Below the pieces are notes generated by a model. It had not been told where the DNA came from. It saw only the letters and a list, made by a program, of their open reading frames with translations, and searched no databases. 64,000 nucleotides of DNA from Cylindrodendrum hubeiense (lineage: Eukaryota; Ascomycota; Sordariomycetes; Hypocreales; Nectriaceae), in NCBI GenBank assembly GCA_014621425.1, contig JAANBB010000049.1, positions 62,001 through 126,000 on the forward strand, given 5' to 3'. A program made the translations under genes and the position numbers. How positions within the stretch are numbered: the stretch's first letter is position 1; every line of letters begins with the position of its first letter. This document shows, piece after piece, positions 1-9,690 of the stretch.

Positions 1-585
1 GAGGACAACAAAACTACAGCACGAAATATCGATAATAGAATATCTCAATCATCATTGGTAAAATTTATTCAGAATTGCCAAAAATAATACTTATGTGGAT
101 TTAACTACAATTTCTAACTTGACATTTGGTATGAACTGTGGCCTGCCTCTAGGGTAGTTGCTTTGTGGCGGTACTTTGTCCGGGTTGGGCGTGGAATGTG
201 GCTGACGACATTACACATTTACTCACAGAGGCATCACCATTTTAAGCACTCCTTGTTAGATTGGTATTGAGAATAGTAGTTTGACAATATCAAAAACCTC
301 GATTGAAGGTAATTGGCGTTGCTATAGGTTGACGCGACGAGTGACTCTTTCGCCGACTCTAGGCAGCATTCGGTGTGGCTGAGGGAATTCTACTAGCAGC
401 TACGCGAAAGGCATCACATCTAAACCACTTTCGTTGGAACCAGAAAGCTACATCCGGGTTTAAGTCAGACAACTGCGCCTGAGAACAAAGAAGCCGATAC
501 AACGTTAATCGGGGCATCCAAGACTGGATATTACCGTCCCTAATTCAACACTCCAGTTCAACTTCAGCACTAGAGCATCAATATC
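1..585. other. Upstream region of the PARG-like gene
   Basis: This AT-leaning stretch precedes the PARG-like gene. I see no conserved coding frame, no tRNA and no clear TATA box. It presumably holds the promoter and 5' leader of the gene starting at 586. Confidence 0.4.
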
Positions 586-2013
586 ATGGAAGCGCGGCCC
601 CCTACGTTCGTGCTCCCCAACTCACCTTCATGCCGCGTCCTCGATCGCTTTAGCGACCTGCCCGAAAACATCAGCGTCGATGAGGATGAAACAGGCCGAA
701 TCCCCTTTTGGCCCTTGTTGCGCCACCTTCTCCAAGAGCCAATTTCAACAGCGACACACCTCATCGACAGACTGCAAACCATCGCCGCCAATGCAGAAGG
801 CTGCCATGCTGACGACTATGGATCCCTCAAGAGTTTTCTTGCCAGTGATTTGTTCGCGGCCAACGACTTCTTTGGGTCGACATGGCTCAATCTGCGCGAG
901 ATCGCCCTCGATCTTCCGCTTTACTTCCCCGAGGGGCAGCTCGGCCTCCTTGAACTAGGACACCCCCTTTGTCTGAGCCGTGGCCAAGTGGCCTGCCTTG
1001 TAGTCCACCAGTTTCTCAGTTCTGCAGTCCCGCAAAGGCAAGATGATGGATACCAGGACTTTAGCATCTGGTACGCTTCGAGACAGAGGCACCCGACCGC
1101 AGTCAATATGTATCTGTCTTCCCTGTTTGCCTATTTTGAGAGTCTTCCGGAAGCGAAAGCTTTGATAGAAGACCACAAAGCTGCCCCTGGGGACCCTGGA
1201 AGATATGTTACGTATGAGTTGCATGGATATGACGAGGTGTCGCTCGAGGGCGGCTCTTTGGGAGCAGTGCATATTGATTACCTGGATGACTATAATACAG
1301 AGTCTCACCTACCGGAGGTTCAAGGGCCCGGAGGCGCAGTCGTCGTTTCCGCGAATAAAGTCATCGGGTTTGGCCAGACCGCCACTCAGGAGGAGATATT
1401 TGTTGGAATTGCCCCAGAGGCCTGCCCCGCTGTACTGGTTGCACCGCATCTCACCGACAAGACCACCATAACCGTCTCCGGAGCAAGAGCCATGCTGACC
1501 GTCACCGGCCAGAGAAGGGGCATTTCATGGGTGGTTCGGCCATCGCCGGCACCCACGGGGGATTTCAACTCATGGATACAAGGTTGGCGCGGAGGCCGGC
1601 TGCTATTCATGGATGCCCTGGAGATGGATATGGTGGACGCATCAGATAAGATACTGCCGGATCTTCTGCCGGAAAACATTGACCGCGAGTTACAAAAGGC
1701 GATAACGGGATTCACTGCATACCCAGAGCGCAACGCCGTATGGAGCGGACTTTGGGGATGCGGTGCGTTCTGCGGCGACGCTGGTGTTAAGCTCGTCGTG
1801 CTGTGGCTGGCAGCTTCGGCGGCAGGCGTGAAGTTGAACGTGATGCTCAGTACAGAGCAGCACGAGATGGGGCGTCAGCTCGAGGCGCTAGTGAAGGAGT
1901 GCGAAGGCATGTCCACGCAATCGCTGCGAGAGGTACTGTCGGATGTTCCGGAGGGGCTGCGGAAGTTGGAGATCCTCGAGTGGATATCGGGGAGGGTCTC
2001 GGGAAGTGGGTGA
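586..2013 (+). CDS. Poly(ADP-ribose) glycohydrolase-like protein
   Basis: A single-exon gene of 475 residues. It resembles the catalytic domain of poly(ADP-ribose) glycohydrolase, which removes ADP-ribose polymers from nuclear proteins. Family signs are the SANKVIGFGQTATQEE segment (residues 255-270), with the paired catalytic glutamates at 269-270, the following IFVGIAPEACPAVLVAP stretch, and the later WGCGAFCGDAGVKLVVLWLA segment, which matches the conserved Gly-Ala-Phe-Gly-Asp region of PARG. The N-terminal 200 residues are helical and fit the accessory region. The loop before QEE is shorter than the GGG-x(6-8)-QEE signature of animal enzymes, which may be the usual ascomycete form. The start is the first ATG, in the context ATCATGG. 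Cellular role is inferred from the family. Confidence 0.85.
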   Translation: MEARPPTFVLPNSPSCRVLDRFSDLPENISVDEDETGRIPFWPLLRHLLQEPISTATHLIDRLQTIAANAEGCHADDYGSLKSFLASDLFAANDFFGSTWLNLREIALDLPLYFPEGQLGLLELGHPLCLSRGQVACLVVHQFLSSAVPQRQDDGYQDFSIWYASRQRHPTAVNMYLSSLFAYFESLPEAKALIEDHKAAPGDPGRYVTYELHGYDEVSLEGGSLGAVHIDYLDDYNTESHLPEVQGPGGAVVVSANKVIGFGQTATQEEIFVGIAPEACPAVLVAPHLTDKTTITVSGARAMLTVTGQRRGISWVVRPSPAPTGDFNSWIQGWRGGRLLFMDALEMDMVDASDKILPDLLPENIDRELQKAITGFTAYPERNAVWSGLWGCGAFCGDAGVKLVVLWLAASAAGVKLNVMLSTEQHEMGRQLEALVKECEGMSTQSLREVLSDVPEGLRKLEILEWISGRVSGSG

Positions 2014-4303
2014 TGTTTATGCGTTGATGATGGGTTGTGAGCTCAGGTTCTCGGCCGATACCAGCGTAGTTGACGGTAGATTGGTTCATGGTTCTCACAA
2101 AATAGTGTTTCCAAGATACCCGTGTCGGTATCCGGAATATGTCAGTATTTAGCAACCCGAACCCGGTTGAAGAGTTTCAATAGAAACGCAACTCCAACGC
2201 GAATTCTGATGCCCAAGTGGCCTCGGGAGGACGCCACTGGCGCGCCATCTCGTCATCCCGGCCGCGCATCTCGTCTTTCTGTACACCTTGGACACTCGTC
2301 AGGCGAAGACTTCAAGCTGGGAACTCCTTGGCTTACCCCTCCCTCCACTTCGGCTCCATGCGGGAGTTCGGGGAAATTGGTCAGAGCTATTCCGTACCCA
2401 AAACTCATTGAGTTCCAACTGCAACACCAGTGACATGTCAAATCCAGTATTTCGTGTGACATGACGACGCCTTCTAACCTCCACATGAATGTTAGCTTCG
2501 ATGTCGACAGACTACTGCAATTCTAAGCTCTAACTTTAAGGCTACTCACCTGAAACAAAGATTCAAGTCGTCATCCTCATTAACGGGAGAGGGGCGCGAG
2601 CAATTTTGAGGCTGGTGTAGTCAATTCTTCCGCAGGGGATGGCTCTATGAGACTTGGCATTGGCAGAACAGAAGCCGACTTATCCGTCTTGACAAGCCGT
2701 AGCAGGGTCTTTCCGTTCTTTAAATGGCATAAAGTTGCGTGGCATCAGATGATCCTGGGTGTGGCAGCATGGGCCACCTGTGGTAGCGTTCCCAATGAGG
2801 CGGCCTTGCCCGGGGCCCCTGGCAGACTTGGCTCTTAACGATATATCGGCCAGGGGCACCGTGAGCCACCTTGTCAGATAGACCGCACTAGACTCTTGCT
2901 CTTACTTGCGGTGACATTATTCTTCTCACCGTCTGGACGATGTCTGAATTTGTCCAGCATGTCCGGCGGCAGGCCTGCGACCAGCAGAGTGGCACCGAAC
3001 TGCCGGAAATTTGGCGGGCCTGCATCACTCGAAACAGACGATCTAAGCATTTTCGTCCAGGACCTACTAATTATGCATATTAGGGGTTGCTGCGGCGGAA
3101 GTCGACGTCTTCTTGGCATCCCATCAGCAGCATCTCCGCACCACGACTCGCAATATCCGTCATGACAAGGATGCATCACGTCTTGGCGGCCATTGTACAA
3201 CGACGGCGTTCTGTGCCCCCCGCGCGTCGAGAAGACGTCGTCCGGCCCCATGGCAGACGTAACAGCCGGTAGGGCCGGCACCGCATCTGGATAGACTGCT
3301 TGGCCACTGCATGCTTGGCATCTCCCCACAGATTTTCAACGTCCCGTGAGCCTGCTGAGGAAAATTAAGGACTATGCAACATTGTTGCACAGCGTAAGAT
3401 GGGCATAGTACCAAGGAGATGACCCCCTTGGGTGTATTTCAGTCCCACGGAGGTGTTGTGCTCCTCCAGTGCAGGCAGTTTTGAGGCTCAGGCAGTCCAC
3501 ATTTTAGCACCATGGCCAGATCTCGTGCAACGAACGGCGTGAACCGATCACTGTAGCATCCCGGAAACCGAGCACTGTAACATATCGTCCAGGCCTAGTA
3601 CTGACGGTGCGGCTGGCACCCTTCACTTCCACTCGAAACCTGCGCTGTTGTTGTTGGTGGGGGCTCCCCCACCAGTCAGCCATTCACAGCATTTGGTGCC
3701 TGCCTCCGGTGCTGTAGCTGGCCGGGCACGTCCCGATCGGGTTACAACCTCCGTCCTCCGTCCTCCATCGCCGAACGCCCCGGCCCCACCTCCGTTTCAT
3801 CTCCTTTACCCGTTGGCATCGACAGCTGGGGTGCTCCTCAATTGCACTCGGGCGCATCGGATTTTCGTTGGGTGCCACTAAGACCAACGACGGAGAATTC
3901 TTCCATTCGTGCAACTTCCCCTGCAACGCGATGCACCCCGGCTTCGATCCCTGGCACTGGCCCCAGGGCCCCAGGCTGGCTGGTGTAAGCGTGGCCATCG
4001 ACCCATTGAAACCTCCTTGTTCATTCTATCGTGGCGCTATGGAGGTTAACAGCATTAAGATAATGGTGTAAGGTTATTCTAGAGCAGAGCCGCGTTCGGG
4101 ACTGATATATAAGATCAACCACCACGACCACATTCCAGCTTTTGTTTCTGTAGTTCTCCGTCCTTCACAGCCTTTTCATCACCTTTTCTCTCGTTTTTAT
4201 CATTCATTCATTTTAGTGTTTGGACTGGTTCCGCACATCCCACAATCGTTTCAACAAAAAAACCACAAAACTTTTACAGTCTTTATATCACCAAACAAGC
4301 AAA
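2014..4303. other. Intergenic region and pectate lyase 5' leader
   Basis: About 2.3 kb without a recognisable gene. Short open frames here show no conserved motif and no coding-like codon use. The last 200 bases contain a TATA box and a pyrimidine-rich, A-rich leader belonging to the pectate lyase gene. Confidence 0.5.
4106..4113 (+). promoter_or_regulatory. TATA box of the pectate lyase gene
   Basis: TATATAAG lies 198 bases before the ATG and is followed by a CT-rich tract (4120-4215), the usual layout of strongly expressed fungal genes with focused initiation. Confidence 0.65.
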
Positions 4304-5305
4304 ATGAAGTTCTCCAGCGTCTTCCAGCTCGCCCTTGTTGGCCTCACCAGCGCCGCCCCTACTCCCACCATCGAGCAGGGTGCCACCAACGCTCTTGCTA
4401 AGCGCTCCTCCATCACCGAGACCTGCACTCTTGGTTACGCCACTCAGAACGGCGGCACCAAGGGTGGAAAGGGTGGTTCCACTACCACCGTCTCCACCCT
4501 GGCCCAGTTCACCAAGGCTGCCACCGCTTCCGGCTCCCTGGTTGTGTATGTCAAGGGTACCATCACCGGTGCCACCAAGGTCAAGGTCACCTCCGACAAG
4601 ACCATCATTGGTGCTACCGGCGCTCACCTTTCCGGCGTTGGTCTGACCGTCAAGGACCAGTCCAACGTCATCATCCGCAACCTCAAGATCTCCAAGGTCT
4701 TGGCCGCTAGCGGTGATGCCATCAACATCCAGGCTTCCACCAACGTCTGGGTCGACCACGTCGACCTCTCGTCCGACATGACCCACGGCAAGGACTACTA
4801 CGATGGTCTGCTCGACATCAACCACGGCTCTGACTACATCACCGTCTCCAACACCTTCATCCACGACCACTACAAGGCATCCCTCGTCGGCCACTCCGAC
4901 AGCAACTCCAGCGAGGACAAGGGCAAGCTCCACGTCACCTACGCCAACAACTACTGGTTCAACGTCAACTCTCGTGCCCCCTCCGTCCGCTTCGGTACCG
5001 TCCACATCTACAACAACTACTTCCTGACCATTGGTGCCACTGGTGTGAACTCTCGCATGGGCGCTAGCGTTCTTGTCGAGTCCACCACCTTCGAGGACAG
5101 CAGCAGCGCCGATGCGCTCACCTCTGTCGACTCCAAGACCACTGGTACCATCACCGTCAGCGATGTCACCCTCAACGGCGCCACCAACAACGCTCCCGCT
5201 GGTTCTTTCAAGAGCAGCAGCATCCCCTACAGCTACACCAAGTACGGTGCCTCCAGCGTCAAGGCCAAGGTCTACGGCACTGCTGGCAACACCCTCAGCC
5301 TGTAA
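4304..5305 (+). CDS. Secreted pectate lyase, family PL1
   Basis: A single-exon gene of 333 residues encoding an extracellular pectate lyase, which cleaves de-esterified pectin by calcium-dependent beta-elimination. A signal peptide covers about residues 1-18 (MKFSSVFQLALVGLTSAA) and a Kex2-like KR site sits at 33-34, so a short propeptide is likely. PL1 landmarks are VWVDHVDLSSD, the DGLLDINHGSDYITVS block with calcium-binding acidic residues, and NSRAPSVRFGTVHIYNNYF, which carries the catalytic arginine and the NNY motif. The frame is open upstream, but the ATG at 4304 is the first one giving a signal peptide, and it has a good AAAATGA context. Codons are strongly C-ending, so expression is probably high when induced. 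It fits a plant-debris or plant-associated lifestyle. Confidence 0.93.
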   Translation: MKFSSVFQLALVGLTSAAPTPTIEQGATNALAKRSSITETCTLGYATQNGGTKGGKGGSTTTVSTLAQFTKAATASGSLVVYVKGTITGATKVKVTSDKTIIGATGAHLSGVGLTVKDQSNVIIRNLKISKVLAASGDAINIQASTNVWVDHVDLSSDMTHGKDYYDGLLDINHGSDYITVSNTFIHDHYKASLVGHSDSNSSEDKGKLHVTYANNYWFNVNSRAPSVRFGTVHIYNNYFLTIGATGVNSRMGASVLVESTTFEDSSSADALTSVDSKTTGTITVSDVTLNGATNNAPAGSFKSSSIPYSYTKYGASSVKAKVYGTAGNTLSL

Positions 5306-6183
5306 GCGATGCAACGTATTGTTGCGGCGACCTCTTGAGAAGTGGATACGGACAGCATCCGCCCGGACGGCGGCTTAATTGCCTACTGATCGAGGAATGG
5401 TGGCCATTAATTACTTCAATTTCTTCTTGCGGTGTATATATATATATCCCCCCTTTGATAGACTCGACCACCCCCTTTCGGGTGTGTTGAGACTTGAGCT
5501 CAAAAATGAACTGCGTTGGCCAAGCACATACTAGATCCCTCACGTGAATTATCTTGTCTGAAATATCCCTTAAACCATGTGCACAATCAATTACAGAGAG
5601 TACTGCGTAAAAAGCTAGCATCTCACGTAAACCGATAACTTTGATACTTTGATTCAGACTAATGAATCTGGGAACGTACTTTTGAACTCAAAACCATTAC
5701 ACCTACACCGCAGCCCCTGATAGGGCAGTCGGGATCCAAGCCTCCTGCAACTCTAGCAGGATGCCGATCCGAGACGAGGATTGAACAGCCGCTGTCTAGC
5801 AGAGCTCCTGACCTATTCGGCCCAACACACTAACACCGGAGGGAAGATGAATGCTCTTCAGGGACTGAATGCGATCGCAGGAAAGAGCGTTAAGGGTAGA
5901 ATACCTCGTGGCATGCCATAAGTGACATCTCCCAGTCAAGCTATCGCATTGCGAGATTGTTCTAACGGTCATCAGCCATCTTAGCTACGACATAGGCAAG
6001 AATAGGTTGGGAAGACAAGATGCTCGTGTGTAAGTCAGAAGTGGAAAGTGTTGAAACTCTCTTGTAAACTGATGGCTTAGGTACTTATACTCATACTAAC
6101 AATTTCTCGGTGGAAGATGAATGCGCTCCAGGGTCGAATCACAACAGAGTGCACCAGGACCAAGCTCCTCCTGAAGAATCTCC
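5306..6183. other. Convergent intergenic region with tRNA-like and repeated segments
   Basis: About 880 bases between the convergent pectate lyase and M4 protease genes. It holds a TA run at 5435-5447, a stretch at 5725-5830 that resembles two degenerate tRNA 3' halves on the minus strand, and an imperfect direct repeat (GAAGATGAATGC core) at 5843-5870 and 6113-6140. I see no coding gene. Confidence 0.4.
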
Positions 6184-7613
6184 CTAGATTCCCTTTGTGA
6201 CACCAACATCGGTCCAAGCCTTTCGGACGATCTTGGCTGCATCTTCACCAAACTCCTCCTCGGCGGACTCGACAGTGACGTCCGCAAACTGCCTGAAGTG
6301 GGATTTCGCGGCAATCTTTCCTGAATTCAAGGCCGCCCACCAGATCTTGCCAGCCTTCTCCCAAGAGTAACCGCCAAAAGCTACCGATGCCAGGTAGAAG
6401 GCCCGGTTGGGGATTCCAGAATAAATATGCACTCCACCGTTGTCATCAGACATGACCTTGTAGTCCTTCATGTGATTTGGCTGCGGATCTTTGCCCTGTT
6501 TCATTGTTAGCATGACCGTTACTATTTTGCCAACTAGGAATACTAATCCACATACAAATCGAGGGTCGTCGTAGGCGGTTCCCGGAGCCTTCATGCTTCG
6601 CAGCGCAACTCCCTTGACACCAGGCAAGATACAGTCCTCGCCAATGAGCCAGTCAGCTACATCGGACTTTTCATCTTGGACCTGCTGCTTGACCATGATG
6701 CCAAACACATCGGAGACGTGCTCATTCAAGGCGCCGGGCTGGCCGGAATAGTCAAGTGGACTGGTGTGCTCGGTGACAGCATGCGTAAGTTCGTGCCCAA
6801 TGACGTCGATGCAACCGGTGAAGTTGTTGAGAAACTCGCCGCCGTCACCGAAAACCATCTGAAGTCTTTCAGGGTCCCAGACTGTGCCGGGTTAACAAGT
6901 ATTACAGGAGGAGGCAGTTTAAACTACTTACAAGCGTTTTCGTAGGCTTCGCCGAAATGAACGCTGCTTTTGACGTCCATGTTCTTGTTGTCAATGGAAT
7001 TCCAATCGAAGCGGTTCTTGTAGAACTCTAGGACGATACCAACGTTTTCGTAGGCATCGTTGACTGCTTTGTCCTTGACCTTGTCTTCACCTTCGCTGCG
7101 TATCAACTTGCCAGGAAGATCCCCCTCATCCGAGCTGTTCTTGGCGTCGTAGACGGAACGATGAGGCGATTCTTTCTTCGAGTCCTTGCTCTGTCCAGCA
7201 CCTAGGGTTTGCTGGGTCGATCCTTGGGCTGGATGAATTATGCTATGTCAGCTATGGAGAGAATCAAGGCACTTCGACTTACCTTGGATGTGACCTAGAA
7301 GGCCTTCCACATGCTCGAGATCCCGCTTTGCGCGGGCGCGGGCGGCTTCATCCACATGCTCTGACTCGGAGATGTTTCGGAGCATATCCGGAGGGACGAT
7401 CTGCTGTCGCTGGACGTTGGCAGACTCGCCGCCGGAGCGTTGGTAGCCACGAGGAGTGGTCAGGGCCGCGATACGGTCGCAGCGCAGCTGGGTGAACTTC
7501 TCGCGGGCGCCCAGAGACTGCAACGCGGCCTTGCGAACATGCTCTGGGTTGACCTTGCTCTCAGCAATGCCGCGGAGGAGATGCGGAGGGACGATGAAAT
7601 GACGACAAGCCAT
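6184..7613 (-). CDS. Protealysin-like M4 metalloprotease
   Basis: Four exons (7613-7283, 7213-6932, 6881-6556, 6495-6184) join in frame to 416 residues. The protein is a thermolysin-family (M4) zinc metallopeptidase of the protealysin branch. The zinc site is HELTH at 234-238 with the third ligand E258 (GALNEHVSD), and the transition-state histidine lies in GGVHIYSGIPNRAFYLAS. There is no signal peptide. Instead the N-terminus carries the short protealysin-type propeptide motif IVPPHLLRGIAES at 7-19, and a second copy, IVPPDMLRNISES, at 72-84. M4 peptidases are mainly bacterial, so ancient acquisition from bacteria followed by intron gain is likely. The chosen start is ATG 7613. An in-frame ATG at 7658 would add 15 residues. 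Confidence 0.9.
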
Positions 7614-9690
7614 GATGGAGTCAGGAAGGCGTGCTAGGGTCTGATAGTAGGGGCTCAATGTAATGGTCTGTAGTTATGTCTTGATGGAGTGGGAATATGA
7701 GAGTGAAGATTGAAAGAGCTGGAGAGAAGGGAAGGAGGTCGGTTTTGATCATGGCAACGTTGGGCGATGGCGTAACCCCTCTCTGCCCAAGGTTTGAGGC
7801 AAGAAGCAAGGTGCACTGGTGGCCTCGCACAAGGCGCCATTACTAGGTAAGGTAAGGTATGGACGTATGGTACCTGGCTGTAAGTGGCCCTGTACTTCCA
7901 AGGTAGGTAGCTCGCTCGCATGAAGTTGAGTGATGCATGATGCTGATCGGACATGTCAATGTGCAGCAGCCAGGTTGCCATTCAGGGCTGCGACTCGACC
8001 AGTGACGTCGGTGCACTGGATACCAGGTAACCGGGCGAAAGTGGGCGAAGGTGGGCGCGTTCCAGGCCTCCATTGCTCTGTGCGGGCATCTCAGCTGTGT
8101 CTCTCCCCGCTGGCATCATGATAGTCAGGCCAGTCAATCCTCTCGGCGGGAGTGGTGGGCTGAGACGCGGCGTGGCAATCGGCTGTGTGGGACCCAACCG
8201 GCGATAAGCTTTCGCAGCCAGATGTGAAGTCATTCTCAGCTATGAACTCGTCAGCCGCCACGATTGCCACAGTTGAGGCGGGCGTCTGATCCCTGTTTGT
8301 TTGAAAAGAGTTGCTGTATTCGTACAGCTCCAAAACCTAGTCTCAGAACCCCCAATCAGTTGCCTAGCCGGCCCTGTATAACTAGGCCCTGTGATACAGG
8401 GCAGCGTATCATGAGACGTGGCATCGACACCCGGGCTTGTCCACTTAACCCCCCACCCACTCAGCGTCTACGCAACCCCTCGTTTCTACATAGTAGGCGC
8501 TGGAACTCCGCATTGATTCGGAGCACAGGGTTGAGCAAGGTCAATCCCGCTATCGCTTTCGCTCTTACGTACCTATCAAGAACCTGTCGTCGACGTCACC
8601 AAGACCTGATCAATGCCGGCACTAACCCGGCGGAAGCTGCCGCGTTGGAGCTATTCCCCGAAAGGTTGAAGACTCCCATGTCAGGTAGCCACGGTTATTG
8701 CTACTTGTATGGAGTAGAAAACCAGATACTTGGCACCCATCACACAAACACGAGGCCTCCCTGGTCATCTCCGCTGATGCGCAAGCCGCTTTCTTGGCTA
8801 CCCCGAATGTGTTTCTTGGCGACGTGCCTATACTGCCTTGGCAGACGATGAGACATGGATATGAACTTGGCAGATAGCATGGCAATAGTCGCGGAGCCTA
8901 TAATGTCAGGTTGCACACAGATCTCGCCTCGAATCTATTCCCTGGACCTTGTGGAACGTGTGGAACATTGCGTCGCATGGTTGGTACGACGTGCACGTCG
9001 CTTGATGTGTCATTCAAGCTGCCACAAACGCCCATTTGCCGTGGCGCAAGCCTTCAGCCAGTCGCTGGCGAGGATGCATTCGCCGATGGCTTTAACACTT
9101 TCTTAAGTCTTACTTCCCCGCCTCAGCTGCTGCAGCCGCGTCTGCACCGACCACCCATCGTAGGTAGTTTTTGTTCAGCCGTGGCGCTCGCAATTAGCGA
9201 GTCAGAGCTAGGGATACGAAGACGCCTTTGACGAATTCTTTCGCATTCGCAGCTGCTGCGGCGGAGGCATTTGGCCCACTCGTGATTGAGCCTTGTGGGC
9301 GAAATTTGGCCCAACAAGGAAAAGTCGAGGCAAGTCCTAGATTGGGGTAGCCAGCCAACACGCCATCCCTTGCCGAACGCGCGTCTCATTGACTGGGAGG
9401 TGCTTAGTGGATCGACCAGCGGCATTTGATATAAACGGCCTCGCCCATAGTTGCCATGTATAGCAGGTCTTTTCCTTTTCTTACAGTTTCGCCGGTCTGC
9501 GGCTCTGCACTTGCCGTGGAAGGTGCACCTGCCGATCTCGCCAATTATGCCCCAGGCACCAATGCCCAACATGAGGACACTCAACGACTCACCAGACGAA
9601 GCGAGTGCTTCTCCAAGATGACTCGTCATTCTGGGCGTGACCAAACTCGAGTCTGGTAACTCTCGCCTCTCACTTTAGACCTCTGCCGTT
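7614..9690. other. Divergent intergenic region, no gene recognised
   Basis: About 2.1 kb between the 5' ends of the M4 protease and the Sec63-module gene. Several open frames up to 195 codons occur, but none shows conserved motifs, coding-like codon use or splice-supported extension. A short AAGGT-type repeat lies near 7850-7862. No helicase-like sequence precedes 9691. Confidence 0.45.

Noticed and set aside
4220..4303. N-terminal extension of the pectate lyase
   Set aside because: The 28 extra codons have no ATG start, lie in the A-rich leader and would destroy the signal peptide.
4283..5314. 343-codon open frame antisense to the pectate lyase
   Set aside because: It is a codon-bias shadow: C-ending codons of the lyase remove stops on the other strand. 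The translation is Val/Gly/Asp-rich without any motif.
7214..7282. Alternative acceptor at 7231 for the first M4 protease intron
   Set aside because: It puts the conserved RSVYDAKN region out of frame. The acceptor at 7214 keeps the frame and the full catalytic domain.
8264..8851. 195-codon plus-strand open frame upstream of the Sec63-module gene
   Set aside because: I checked it as a possible missing helicase part; no DEAD-box or winged-helix motif is present.
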